Shown one piece after another: positions 47,751 through 59,792 of a stretch of 64,000 bases of DNA. The stretch is from Sindora glabra (lineage: Eukaryota; Streptophyta; Magnoliopsida; Fabales; Fabaceae), in the NCBI GenBank assembly GCA_020226215.1, contig CM035233.1:39020027-39084026 (forward strand). Direction: 5' to 3'. Within the stretch, counting starts at the first letter, position 1. Every line of letters begins with the position of its first letter. Both the position numbers and the translations under genes were made by a program. The notes below the pieces were generated by a model that was not told the origin of the DNA, searched no databases, and saw nothing but the letters and a program-made list of their open reading frames with translations.

Positions 47751-48699
47751 TTCTCCCTTGCTTGAAAAATGTCAATATTCTCATTAATGGTGCAATCTGA
47801 TAACTTTACAAGAATGTTCATTTTGCTTCCTAGAGCTCCTCCGTTGACTTTTTCTTAAGCAATCTATTTGCTCTTTACTAATGCTTGTTTTTAACACTTC
47901 AGTCTAATGTTGCTCCCATGAAGCTTCTATTTATACTCTCAAATCTTCACACTTGTCTCTTCGAACCTATTATTGATAATGAAACTCTTTTCTGACTCTA
48001 CTAAGCTTAGTGAACTATCTTCATAATTCTTAGGCTATTGTCTTCATTGTTGTCATGCAAGCTTGGTGTCTTAAAATTGCCTACTACTAAGTGTCTTATA
48101 TCCAATGCTATATTGCACCAATGTAAGAACCAGGACTTATGTTTGATCTATGTATAAGCCCTATAACCTTGTTCTCAAGTGTACTTGTGTTGGGTTCGAT
48201 CAATTTTAACACTTTATTTTGTATTTATTACTTAAACAAAATCACTTCTCCTTTCTAACTTAAGTCTAACACCTACTTCATGTTTCCAAAGCACTTAAAC
48301 ATGGCATTCATGGTTTCATACTACCATGATTGATAAGGTTGAACAAACTATTGTCTGCACTCTTGTTCTAGCTTACACATGCTCATGTACTCCAAGTATT
48401 TGCCATAAGCTGCTTCTGTGATAAACCACTAGTACTATCAAAGTTGTGTGACCCATTTGTCATTTTTATAAGTGGAAACTTATGACTATGTGATTCAATG
48501 CATGCAAAGAGCAATTATAACAAAAAAAAATTATATGTGTTAGGTAGTTGCTCCTCAAACTCACACCCACACTTTCTAACATTTTGATAGACTTTTCCTT
48601 AAAAGGTCTTGCTTCTTTATCATATCTAATGAAACCTAAGCAAATGACTTTTCCTCGCCATCTCTATTACTTAGTTGCTTACTATGTAGGTTTGTATTA

Positions 48700-50050
48700 T
48701 TAATCCTATGCAACTTTTTGCATGAATAGTTCCCTAGTAGGTAAAAAGGATGTACCTCACCACTTTATCTCTAGCTACTTTTGATATGCTAGGATTCGAA
48801 GTATACCAATTCTAATGTAGATCTCACCCTCGCTATTTGAGTCATTAACTCCTTCTTTATTGCCTTATAATTCCTTTCCTTGAAGTCTGGCTTATAAGAC
48901 ATTCAAAACAGCTTTCTATAAACACTTTGCCACCTTATGTGGTTCATGGCACAAGAAATAGTACTGAGTGTTCTTCCCTTTATTGTTTAATGGTTGATAA
49001 AATGTTGAGGTTAGCATATAGGTAGGCACTTTTAGGATCTCTCCCCTATTTTTGGGCTTACAACCCTTGCTTGACTATTTGGCACCCTTACCAGAATTAG
49101 GCTCATTTCTTCTTGGGGACTTAAGATTAGAATTGGGGAAATCATAGTTAGATAAGCATTTGACAATTGTCATCATTTTTTAAAGGCTTTAAACTTCTCT
49201 TTTGAAGCTCCATAGTAACTTTCAATGAAAGACCATTAATAAAATAGAAAGGTTTATCTTTTCCAATCATATTTTAAATATCTAACATCATTGTTGTGAA
49301 CTTCTTCACATACTTTTGTATAAATCTTATCCATCCCAGCTCTCTCAACTTACATCTGGCTAAATAGTCTATATTCTTAGGATAGAAGTATGAATTCAAC
49401 TCATATTTTAGCTCTTAACAAGTGTTAATATGATGCCTCCTTTCTTGAATCTCCTAGTACTTAGTCCTCCACTAGACCTTTACATTGTCCACAAGGAACA
49501 TAGTAATATAATTTAATTGAACTTTCTTTAACTTAATGCTATCAGCATAAAAGTGTTCATTCAAGTTAAACATGAAGTTCTCCAAATTTTATGCATCTTT
49601 TTCACTTGCAAATGGCCTTGATTTGGGGATTTTTAGCTTTCCTATCTACTCTAAGGCCCTACCCTCTTCCAAACCATTACTAAAGGCCATTATCATTATA
49701 TTCATAAAGGCTGTCAAGTCATCTATCTCCATTTAAAGACCTATTACAACATCCTTTATCTCTTTGAATCACCCTTTTAAAGCATTCCTTAATTCCATTT
49801 AGGTGGTTTCGATTATAATAAGTTGTGTATTAACTTATGAAGTATAACTACTCCTTGAGCTTTTAAGCTTTTTGCTTATTTCAAGAGTCTTGACTTGGTG
49901 CTTAAGTGCTTCCCAATCTTTCTCCCTTTGAAAGAGTTCAAGGATTTCCTTAGTTTGCAATCCCTTCACAATATCAACGTGTTCTTTAAAATTCTTAAGT
50001 GTGTTTTTAATAGCATCATACCATTTAGCAATAATCACTTTCTTCAACAT
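48700..50050 (-). pseudogene. Broken gypsy gag with zinc-knuckle remnant
   Basis: The minus-strand frame starts at ATG 50050 (MLKKVIIAKWYDAIKN) and includes EALKHQVKTLE. Further down come the gag-domain blocks KLKIPKSRPF (about 49630), a decayed WWRT-like segment (about 49470) and KFTTMMLDI (about 49290). A decayed CCHC knuckle lies at about 48920-48975, and a tail with NDSNSEGEI lies at about 48850. Stops and shifts interrupt every block. Gag would form the virus-like particle of the retrotransposon; this copy cannot. Confidence 0.7.
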
Positions 50051-50119
50051 TGTTTAATGACTTGAAAAAGGGTAGTGAAATAAAGAAAAGTGTGCTTAAA
50101 ACCACGTTCTAATACTGTA

Positions 50120-50888
50120 TGTTATGGTTTGGCTATTTAGATTATGGAATATGCAATGCTCAAACTCTTAACATTTGAGAATAAGTTAACCGATTGATTA
50201 CTCACTATTTGAGGTTTCAAAAATGACAAGTAATACCTACAATAATAAGCATATCAAGTCAATTTCAAGGTAACACATAGCACATAACAACATGAAAACC
50301 AATCACAAAAGCACATGTTAAGGCAAGGATAAACATTTGAGTAATGTAAATGAATGTGGTAAAAATGATCAAAACTATGGACTAATTTTAGTAGAAGAGG
50401 AGCTATCTCTTTTAATCATAATATGCCATATCATTTATTTTAGAATGTGTAGGGGAAGCTACCAAGCCATACACTTTGAGCTTTAAACTACTACCAAGTA
50501 ACCATTAAGGTCACCAAACACTTTCTTATAAAAAGCATTCTAAGCCAAAGTTGTATTAACAAGAGTGGATATACTTTTTCTAAACTATCATTAAGCTTTT
50601 TCTTAGAACTCGAGAAGGATCTAAAGTCTCATAATACATCAAAATGAAGATGAAAACCTAAGGATTGCAATCATGTACTTATCTACTCATATTGGATAAC
50701 TTACCTTGAGCAAAATTATAAAAATACCTCTAAAATGGGGGAAAACCTTAAAAATTATACACAAGTCAAAGTCTTTCCAAATTTATGTCACAAGACCTCC
50801 ATAGGATATTTGATTTTTTGTATAAACTTTCATCCTTGTTAGAGCTTATTTGTTTTGTCAACTTGGATCACAAGCTCAACTTTTGACA
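50120..50888 (-). repeat. 5' LTR of the gypsy element
   Basis: 769 bp against 751 bp for its partner. On the minus strand it runs from TGTCAAAAG to CATAACA, with the expected TG...CA ends. Confidence 0.8.
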
Positions 50889-51818
50889 CATGGCAAAATA
50901 TTATTATCCTATCCTTATCATTTTGTTTAAGGTAAAAACTTGACTCATGCTTTACCTTATGAGACTTTTCCCAGCTCTATCAAAGCAATCACTATAAGGT
51001 AGTCTAAATTTAAAGCATTTTGTCATCCTTATTCCTTTACTTGTTTAAATAGAAAAGTAAAGGAAGAAAAAAATTAAATTAAATCAAATGATAATTTTAT
51101 CCTTCAATTTTGTCACTGATAATAGATACTATCATAATTCACCATGTTTAAATATAAAATTATTTTAAATATATATTTACTAAATAAAAAAAAATTATTA
51201 ATTAAGTATTCATTTTTAATAGAAAATTTTAACCATTGTAAATATAATTACTAAAAAAATTAACAAAAAGTTGGCTAGAAAAATTGAAATATTTAATTGT
51301 AATTATAGTTGAATCTTTATTAGATATTTTCCAAGTAATTAATTTATTTTTTATGGAAAAGTGTAAATCTATTTTATATATTTTATAATTCTCTATAAAG
51401 AATTTTGATTTATTTGTTGAAGATACAATATTAATTTATATGAAATTGAAATATGATGCTTATTTGGATAATTGCCCCAATGCATAACAAAGATATCCAT
51501 ATAATTAATTTCAACAAATGAAAAAATAATCCAACAATTAACAAGTTAAATAAAATCATGGGAAAACTTATAATAAGTCAATTCTCTATTCAGATATGCC
51601 AAAAGATTTTTTTTGGTGGATTTCGTTTTTTTCCCTTCTATTCTCTTCCATCCCTTTTCTATTATACAGCCAAGCAAATGAAAATATATTTTTCTACTTT
51701 TTTTCCTTGAATTTTTTTCCACTCATTTTCTATAAAAAAAACAAGTGTGATAGAGTTGGGTTGTCTTAATTTACATTTATTCATATTTTTGGGGTATTCG
51801 AAAAATAGGTAAATATAA
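50889..51818. other. AT-rich spacer with a MITE-like end
   Basis: No gene. The pyrimidine-rich stretch TTTTTTCCCTTCTATTCTCT at about 51628 resembles the purine/pyrimidine MITE family seen elsewhere in the window. Confidence 0.45.
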
Positions 51819-53282
51819 AACCTTTGCAAACTGAGAATTAACGGTAGATAATATATCTTTTTGAATGGAACTTTTTTACTATTCCGACTTGCACCCAATT
51901 CCTTGTCCATGGCAAATCACGAATCTTGCATTGTCTTTCTAATTATAATCATATATTTTTATTTCAGAAATATATACTTTTATATTTTTTATGGCATAGG
52001 AAGCAAATGTGGGTATGATATGAAAGATGAAGGTTGGTTTAAATTTTATAACTCATATTATTGATTTTTATTTTTATTATAATTATTTATTTAATCCCTC
52101 ATTTATAACACTAATAAATAGTTAAAAAAGAATATAATAAAAAATCAATACGTATTTGATATTGATAAGATGGAATTTAACAACTCATTACAATATTTTT
52201 ATTTATTTTAATATTATAGATGAAGAAAGGGACATATAATTATAATAAAAGTAAAAATAAGATATTAATAACACTAATTATAAAATTTGATAAATCTAAT
52301 AATTTACTTTTTCTATAAATGATGGACTAAATATTGTATTTATTCTTTAAAGTATGGAGATAAGAGAGTTTAGTGTATATATTTTTTAAAATAAAAATAT
52401 ATAAATATAATTAATTTAAATTTAAATAAGATGAGTGTAATTTTTTTATTTTGAAAAAAAACCTTATTATAATTTATTTGTACGCGTTCCTTTCCGAGCA
52501 AGGTTATTTTTCACTATTGGATTGTTTCGTAGTTATAATATGAAAATCACACATGGTCATATGGGTTTTTATGCGAAAATTAATGTGTATACAACTTTCC
52601 TCTTTTATTATGTCTAAATTCAAAGTAATAGTTATCCATAATTTTTAAAAATACGAATTTATTGTTTCTACATTTTCATTCAACATTAACGATGCATAAG
52701 GTGCTAACAGAAAAATAAATATAAAATAAACGGAATGACGCTATTTCTAATTTGGATTTATTCTTTTTGAAGGACGACAGCTTGTTTGCTTTCTTCATTT
52801 TCTCTTATTCACACACGTACTACAAAGAAATTGTTGTAATTAAATTTTCTGGTGAAAAAGAGATAGTAGAAACATTTAACATTAACTAATTTATTATAAA
52901 AATATTTTTTTTGTTGCATGATATTAATTTAAGTCATAAATATTATTTAAAGAATAAATCTATCATCACAATGCAAAATAATTCTAGAAATAATTTAATC
53001 CATTAATACTCACAGTGTTATTCTTGAAAATTTGTCATTCAATATCTTAAGTTACGGAAATATTTGTAACTTTATCATAAAATAAAAAATTTCAATATTA
53101 TTTTCACTCATATTTTAATAAATAAAATGATTATCTTTATAATTTTAGTAATTATTTAAATATGATGTCAAAATATTTTATTTATTAAAATATAAATAGA
53201 TATTGTACTAAAATTTTAATACTATAATTAATAGAATTGAAAATATTTTCTCAATTCACATGTACATTTGTTAAGTGATTTA

Positions 53283-53726
53283 TGTAAAATAATTTTATGG
53301 ACTAAACATATTTTAATATATAATTGAATTAATATTAATTTAATGTCATTAATATAATAATAATGCCTAGACTTTGTGTTATATTAAAACTCTAAAGTGT
53401 GTGCATATACCCTATTCTAGATTAATTGTGATAGGCTAATTAATCCTAGTTGGGTTAGGGTTAGGATCCCTATCCACCTCCTTATAAGGTGAGCTGCAGT
53501 CTGCCATCACATTACAGTTTGTAATTCCAAACATTCTCTTTGAGACTCACCTGAGGAAGAGTGGGTAGTGATCCAACCAATTTTACAATCAGACATCATG
53601 GATGCAGAAGGAGGGTCAGGTAATTCAAAAATTCTTTATTTTATTTGTACAATTATTGTACTCCTTTTTATGGATTTATGGTTGTATGAATATTAAATTA
53701 TTTTGTGAATCTTAAAATTTCTTACA
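53283..53726 (+). repeat. 5' LTR of the copia element
   Basis: Starts TGTAAAAT and ends TCTTACA. A TATA-type CCTTATAAGG lies at 53480-53489. An ATG at 53598 is followed by eight codons up to CAG|GTAATT at 53619/53620, a candidate translation start and splice donor (see findings). Confidence 0.95.
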
Positions 53727-53728
53727 AT

Positions 53729-53740
53729 TGGTATCAGAGC
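53729..53740 (+). promoter_or_regulatory. Primer-binding site for initiator tRNA-Met
   Basis: TGGTATCAGAGC, two bases after the 5' LTR, is complementary to the 3' end of plant initiator tRNA-Met, the usual primer for plant copia elements. Confidence 0.95.
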
Positions 53741-55107
53741 CAAAAATCCATATTGATGAGTCAAATTGTACAAATTATATTTTAATATTTTATTCTATCT
53801 AGTATGCATTCCTTGTATACTTCGGCCATAATACATCAAAATTAAATTATGGCAATATTATTTTAAATTTATTGTTTCTTATTTATTTTAAATTAAAATA
53901 TTATTTATTTGATTTAAAATTAAATTTTGACAACAATTTTCGGATGTGTTTTGGAAAAATATGTAGAACATCGTACTGTTACTTGTTTATCGTTCTATAC
54001 AAATGCCCATACTTCTTGCATTTTGTTTGGAATTTATGTAAGGGATCTTCACGTTTATTGGTTTCATTTTTTTTTCTTCTTCTTTTTCATTAATGTATGA
54101 TTTTCTGTTCACATAATATATAAAACGAATTTGACGTCACATGGCTTACTATGTTGTATGTATATATTTGAATCTCATTTTATATATCTTCTATACATAC
54201 ATATATATATATACATACATATATATATAATACTTTTCACAATCTTGTTTGAAATTTCATAAAGGATTAAACGGCCAAAATTATGGCGTAAGGCCACTTC
54301 CACTGCCTAGATGTATATATAAAATGATTTATATATAAATTTTCTTGTTCGGCATGTAGTTTGGTATCTTAGGATATATATATATATATATATATTCTCC
54401 ACTCTCCGAGCCTTTTTTTTTGGATAATTTTTCATAATTTTCTTGAAACAAAATATTTTTTATTATTTTATTTTTTTAGTATATTTTTTAATTGAATTTT
54501 GACCTGAAATTTTTTACTGTGTAATCTTTGTATAATTGTGAACTATGTAAAATTTTTTCTGGATAATTTATATACTATATGCATATTTTCTTAATTTTGT
54601 CATTAATATGCAATTGTTTTTAATTTATACAAAGATTATAATTGCTCATGTTATGCCTTTAAATTTTATGTAATCAAACTCACCTATCGTGGGTTAATTG
54701 CATAAAATACTTGTAATGTTTTATTTGATATATATATTGTGTTAATTAAATTACTATTATGGTAATTAAATTTTAGAATAATTAAAATTAAGAGAGTACT
54801 ATACTAATGGAAATTATACCCTCTTAGTATAATTCTATTAATGTAGTTTGTAGGTGATAATATGAGTGTTAGAATTATATGTTAATTTTTTTAAATTTTA
54901 AATACCCTATCGGTGTTAGGTTTTAGGAATTTAGCAAGTACTTCTTGTATTATGTTATAATACTTATACCCTATCGGTACTAAGTATTATAGCATTATAC
55001 TATAAATAGTTACATAATTGAGAAGAAAATTTAAGCATGATTATTGTTCAAACATGCAATGTTGTTAATTTTTGATTAATTTCATAAATTTTAATAATTT
55101 TCCTCAG
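53741..55107 (+). other. Long copia leader without coding sequence
   Basis: About 1.37 kb between the primer-binding site and gag, strongly AT-rich with TA runs (about 54180-54230 and 54378-54396) and the motif ACCCTATCGGT twice (about 54904 and 54969). A related ACCCTATCGG occurs near the 3' end at about 58853. It ends TTTTCCTCAG, a good splice acceptor (AG at 55106-55107). A 73-codon frame at 53872-54093 is hydrophobic low-complexity and not a gene. Confidence 0.6.
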
Positions 55108-55745
55108 TTTCTGTTCCTATGCAACTGACTTCTGTGAAAACTTTAATGGGACCAATCATGAGGACTGGGTGGAATCCTTGAGACTATATCTGGCAGTCTT
55201 TAACATTAATCTGGCTTTACGTGAAGGAGAACCGGAGATCAATGAGGAGTCAACTCCTGCTCAAAAAGCCCAACATGAAAAATGGACTCATTCTAATAAA
55301 GTTTGTCTAATGGTGATAAAATACATTATGGATAAGACTATTAGGCAAAGTATTCCTGATAGTCAGAAGGCGAAAGCATTCCTGGATTCAGTGGCTAAAA
55401 AGTATGTAAAGTTTGATAAAGCTGAAAAAAGACATTTTCTGTCCTTATTGGAGAAGATTGTGTATGATGGAGTGAGTGGTGTTCAGGAGCATATAATAAA
55501 ATTAGTGCATTATTACCACCGATTGAAGAGCATAAATGTTGATCTAGGAGATAGTTACCTAATTTGGCGAGCCTTGGAGTCGCTTCCTCTTCAATTTGAT
55601 GTGCTGAAAACATCTTACAATACTCAGAAAAGAGAATGGACCATCAATGAGATGATTTCCATAGTAACTTAAGCAGAAGAGGACATGAAGAAAATAAAGA
55701 TGCAAGTGGCGAATTTTGTTGTTCATGGTTCAAGTTCTGGATAAG
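55108..55745 (+). pseudogene. Copia gag (broken)
   Basis: The core reads GTNHEDWVESLRLYLAV from about 55149, then a long open stretch ending at TAA 55670-55672, and continues in frame as AEEDMKKIKMQVANF to another stop at about 55743. This matches the N-terminal gag domain of plant copia elements. The region just upstream (55108-55142) is in a different frame, so about one base is missing or added near 55137-55145. Gag normally packages element RNA. Confidence 0.85.
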
Positions 55746-55855
55746 CAAATAGGCCCTTTCAGAAGGATAATAAGGGAAAATTTAATCATGAAAGGAAGAA
55801 AAATGATTTGAAGGAGCAGCAACATAAGCCTAAGAAAGTCATATTCAAAGGAAAT

Positions 55856-55898
55856 TGTAAATTATGCGAGAAGTATGAGCACAAAAAAGGTAGACTGC
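55856..55898 (+). pseudogene. CCHC zinc-knuckle remnant
   Basis: CKLCEKYEHKK followed, one frame away, by the final cysteine (TGC 55896-55898). A one-base frameshift splits the motif. This nucleic-acid-binding knuckle marks the end of gag in copia elements. Confidence 0.7.
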
Positions 55899-55939
55899 TT
55901 CAAATTTAAGAAGTGGCTTGAAAAGAAGAAGAAAGCGTC

Positions 55940-56500
55940 TGTGTAGACTGCATCAAAGGAAAACTAACAGTTAGAGCTAGAAAAGGGAAGAGGACCAGGA
56001 AAGAAAGTATTCGGGAGTTAATCCATACTGATGTGTGTGGGCCTATCTCACCCAGTACATTAGGAAGCTTCAAGTATTTTATCACCTTCATCGATGATTA
56101 TTCAAGATTTGGATGGGTGGAACTTCTTTCTGAAAAGTCTGAAGCATTAGAAGCCTTCAAAAGGTTCAACGCTGCAATTGAACTAAAATTGGGAAAGTAA
56201 ATTAAATGTGTACACTCAGACAGAGGTGGTGAATTTTATGGTAGATATGATGAAACTGGAAGAAACCTTGGTCCTTTTGCAAAATATTTGCAAGAGTGTG
56301 GAAGAGAAGCTAGTTACAATATGTCTGGCACACCGAAGCAAAATGGAATTGTTGAGCGGAGGAATAGAACACTCATAGAGATGGTACGATGTATAATGAC
56401 TCATTCCACTTTACTAGAATTTTTATGGGGGCGATGCTTTGAGAACAACTGCATATGTGTTGAATCAAGTTCCAAGCAAATCTGTACCAAATACCCCATA
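55940..56500 (+). pseudogene. Copia integrase (broken), joined to a truncated pre-integrase
   Basis: Starts with DCIKGKL at about 55947, the tail of the GAG-pre-integrase zinc region. The D,D,E catalytic core follows: HTDVCGP (about 56029), HSDRGGEF (Asp codon 56220-56222) and QNGIVERRNRT (Glu codon 56354-56356). A stop interrupts it at about 56199 and a frameshift lies near 56430. Integrase would insert the DNA copy. The three acidic residues are still visible. Confidence 0.85.
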
Positions 56501-56993
56501 TGAACTAATGTATGGTAAGAAACCTAGCCTAAAACATTTTCATGTTTGGGGATGCAAATATGAAGTTAGACCTTATAACCCACATACTAAGAAGCTTGAA
56601 GCAAGAACTATTAGTAGGTATTTCATTGGCTATTGCATTGGTTCAAGAGGAAGTAGGTTTTATTGCCCATCTCATTCATCGAGATTTGTTGAATCTGATC
56701 GTGCTGTTTACTTCGAGGATGAGTTAGACAGTAGGAGAAAATCACTTCAAATCTCCCTAAGAAAAGAACAAAGCAATGTCTCCAAAACACCTGATAAACA
56801 TAGTGTTGTTCCTTTGATAGTACCCTTTAAAGAACCATCTCACATAGAACCACAAATTGATCCAGTCCAACCCGTAATTGAATCGATCCAACTGGTGAAT
56901 GAACTAAATGAAGAAATTGAGGAAGTTCTCCTTAGAAGATCACAAAGAACTTGTCATCAGACAATTTCAAATGATTATGTCGTTTATTTGTAA
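56439..56993 (+). pseudogene. Copia integrase C-terminal part and linker
   Basis: RTTAYVLNQVPSKSVPNTPY and ELMYGKKPSLKHFHVWGCK are typical of the integrase C-terminal region of plant copia elements. They are followed by the GYCIGSRGSRFYCP segment and an acidic linker ending RRSQRTCHQ. The frame stops at 56991-56993. Confidence 0.85.
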
Positions 56994-56999
56994 GAACAT

Positions 57000-57887
57000 G
57001 ATTTTAATGTAAATGACGATTCTGATCCTATTAGCCTCTCGGAAGCTATCTTGAGTTCTAATTCCTCAAAATGGATTCATGCCATGGGAGATGAAATAAA
57101 TTCAATGTACAAGAATAATGTATAGGATTTAGTGGAACTACCTGAATGATGTAAATCAATTGGGTGCAAGTGAATTTTCAAAACCAAACGAACTGCAAAA
57201 GGTGAAATTGAAAGATACAAGGCCAGATTAGTAGCTAAAGGTTATACGCAGAAGGAAGGAATTGATTATAAGGAGACCTTCTCACCAGTCTCGACCAAAG
57301 ACTCATTTCGAGTTATCATGGCTTTGATAGCTTTTCTTGATCTTGAGCTATATCAAATGGATGTGAAGACTGCCTTCCTTAATGGTGAGTTGTCGGAGAT
57401 AGTTTATATGAAACAACCAGATGGTTTCCAAGAGAATGGAAAAGAGCACTTAGTGTGTAAGTTGAATAAGTCGATATGTGGCCTGAAACAAGCATCCAGG
57501 CAATGGTATCTCAAATTTCATGAGATTGTGTCCTCTCTTAGATTTAAGGAGAATGCAATGGATCAGTGCATCTATTATATGATAAGCACAGGCAATTTTA
57601 TGATCCTGGTGTTGTATGTTGACGATATTCTCCTTGCGAGTAATGATATAAATTTTTTGAACAAGACAAAATTAGCACTGTCACAAAATTTTGATATGAA
57701 GGATCTTGGAAATGCATCTTTTGTGCTTGACATAGAGATCCATCGTGACAGATCTCGGGGTTTGCTTGGTTTATCTCAAAAGGCATATATAGACAAAGTG
57801 CTTAAGAGATTTAACATGGCTTCATGCTCGCATAGTGCTATGCCCATTCAAAAGGGTGAAGTATTTTCCAAAGCCCAGTGTCCTTAA
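57000..57887 (+). pseudogene. Copia reverse transcriptase (broken)
   Basis: Blocks in order: KARLVAKGYTQKEGIDYKET (about 57219-57280), MDVKTAFLNGEL (about 57358), YMKQPDGF, SICGLKQASRQWY (about 57471) and the catalytic YVDDILLAS with YVDD at 57615-57626. Stops occur at about 57123, 57150 and 57885. The catalytic aspartates are intact in this copy; the flanking breaks make it inactive. Confidence 0.9.
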
Positions 57888-58610
57888 AATGATGATGAGA
57901 AATCTAAAATGAGTATGGTCCCATATGCTTCCGTTGTTGGTAGCCTGATGTATGCCCAGGTGTGTACACGCCTAGATATTTCTTTTGCAATCAGTGTGCT
58001 TGGAAGGTACCTAAGTAACCCTGGTCAAAGACACTGGATAGTAGCCAAGAAAGTCATGAGGTACCTACAGGGTACAAAGAATTATATGTTGACTTATAGA
58101 AAATCCAATGATATAATTTGTATAGGCTATTCAGACTCTGATTTTGCTGGTTGTCCAGATGAAAAGAAATTAACATCTGGATATATCTTTATGCTTGCGG
58201 GAGGAGCTATATCGTGGAAAAGTGTTAAACAATCTTTAACAGCAACCTCCACTATGGAAGCAGAGTATGTCGCTTGCTGTGAAGCCATTCGAGAGGCTAT
58301 ATGGTTAAGGAATTTTCTCTCTGAATTTTGCTTAGTTAAAAGCATTTCAAAATCCTTAACCATTTATTATGACAATACTGCTGCTGTTAACTTCTTTCAA
58401 AATAATAAAAGCTCTACCCGTACAAAGCACTTTGATGTGAAATTTTAATTTGTGAGAGAGAAGACACGCAAGCATCTTACTCATATTGAGCATATTTTGA
58501 CAGATTGTATGCTTGCAAACCCATTAACCAAAGGCTTTGCTGTAGGAATATTTAAAAGACATGTATTGGATATCGGCCCTATTGAATCTTTTGATATTTT
58601 AGGTTAGTGG
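57888..58610 (+). pseudogene. Copia RNase H (broken)
   Basis: After a stop, the connection domain SVVGSLMYAQVCTRLDISFA leads into RNase H. Its acidic residues lie in YSDSDFAGC (about 58127), TSTMEAEYVACCEAI (about 58247) and YYDNTAAV (about 58367). A stop at 58446-58448 interrupts TKHFDVKF, and the tail DCMLANPLTKGF at about 58503 completes the usual C-terminus. Confidence 0.9.
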
Positions 58611-58991
58611 GAGTATTTGTGTATTTTGAAACTGAAATTATGTTAATCTCAAGATTTTATTGCCATTTTATTATGTTATAAAGTATACTTATTTCAATTA
58701 TGGTAGTATAAGGAGACATTAAGACCCTGTCTCAAACTATTGTAAAGCATCTTGAGCGGATGCATGGACCATTTTGTATATTTTGATTGTGCACACATTT
58801 TATATTGTTTGGTCTCCTGGAATGGGTATTTCATATATGTATATCTTTTCAACCCTATCGGATGATCGGATATGCATTTAATGAAATCTCATATTTGACC
58901 TATGGTTGTAATGGTATGAATTGTATTAATGATATTGTTTAAAAGTGGCCAAATATTGTAATTCAAATTATACATTAAAATATGTTTGTCC

Positions 58992-59000
58992 AAGTGGGAG
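58992..59000 (+). promoter_or_regulatory. Polypurine tract of the copia element
   Basis: AAGTGGGAG ends two bases before the 3' LTR, the usual position and sequence for second-strand priming in plant copia elements. Confidence 0.9.
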
Positions 59001-59002
59001 AT

Positions 59003-59446
59003 TGTAAAATAATTTTATGGACCAAACATATTTTAATATATAATTGAATTAATATTAATTCAATGTCATTAATATAATAATAATGCCTAGACTTTGTATT
59101 ATATTAAAACTCTAAAGTGTGTGCATATAACCTATTCTAGATTAATTGTGATGGGCTAATTAATTCTAGTTGAGTTAGGGTTAGGATCCCTATCTACCTC
59201 CTTATAAGGTGAGCTGCAGTCTCCCATCACATTACAGTTTGTAATTTCAAATATTCTCTTTGAGACTCACCTGAGGAAGAGTGGGCAGTGATCCAACCAA
59301 TTTTACAATCAGACATCATGGATGCAGCAGGAGGGTCAGATAATTCAAAAATTTTTTATTTTATATGTGCAATTATTGTACTCCTTTTTATAAATTTATG
59401 ATTGTATGAATATTAAATTATTTTGTGAATCCTAAAATTTCTTACA
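59003..59446 (+). repeat. 3' LTR of the copia element
   Basis: Same length as the 5' LTR. The ATG-containing segment is preserved, but the putative donor CAG|GT is CAG|AT here. Confidence 0.95.
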
Positions 59447-59792
59447 ATTTGGCATCATTCCTGATATTATGAAAAAAATAATAATTGCTTAACATAATTT
59501 GCAATCTAATAATATTTAATCTTTCTCGAATCAAATTACTTAATCTGGGATCTAATGATCTCCATCTCTCTCAAGTCAACCTTATGCGGGGTGCTGTTGT
59601 TTTTCCTGTTCGACCATTTTGCTTCTAGAATGTCAGCGTCTTGCACAGTCAAGCATGCCAGTAGATTCTGGACTGTCCATGAAACAAATGCACAAATCAA
59701 TTAAGGAGGCTGTTTGGATACAAGCTTAAGTATAAACTTCATCGGTATTACAATCGTGTTATTGGATTTAATTTCTGCCGTTATTCTTGGTT

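Larger units (their letters stand above)
47000..50888 (-). mobile_element. Non-autonomous Ty3/gypsy-type LTR element (gag only)
   Basis: Two diverged LTRs in the same orientation (47000-47750 and 50120-50888) flank a 2.37 kb interior. On the minus strand the 5' LTR begins TGTCAAAAGTTGAGC and the 3' LTR TGTTACAAATCGATC, after a polypurine tract AAGCAAGGGAGAA (47751-47763). A decayed primer-binding-like AGTATTAGAACGTGG follows the 5' LTR. The candidate TSD is CAAGG (46995-46999) and CATGG (50889-50893). The interior encodes only gag remnants. No protease, RT, RNase H or integrase signature was seen in the remaining about 0.95 kb. The LTRs differ at many positions including indels, so insertion is old. 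Confidence 0.8.
53283..59446 (+). mobile_element. Full-length Ty1/copia element with defective polyprotein
   Basis: A 6164-bp element with two 444-bp LTRs (53283-53726 and 59003-59446), a primer-binding site and a polypurine tract. It sits between 5-bp TSDs ATTTA (53278-53282) and ATTTG (59447-59451); copy A reads GATTTAGCATC at the same place. By eye the LTRs differ at 21 of 444 positions (about 4.7%), and no indel was seen. The domain order gag, integrase, RT, RNase H is that of copia, but the protease is missing and stops or frameshifts interrupt all parts, so it is non-autonomous. Integrase lies before RT, which excludes gypsy. Confidence 0.96.

Noticed and set aside
53872..54093. 73-codon frame in the copia leader
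   Set aside because: Phe/Leu-rich AT-driven frame in the proposed leader intron; not a known retroelement protein.
55395..58363. Minus-strand frames across the copia element
   Set aside because: Antisense shadows of the gag-pol reading frames.
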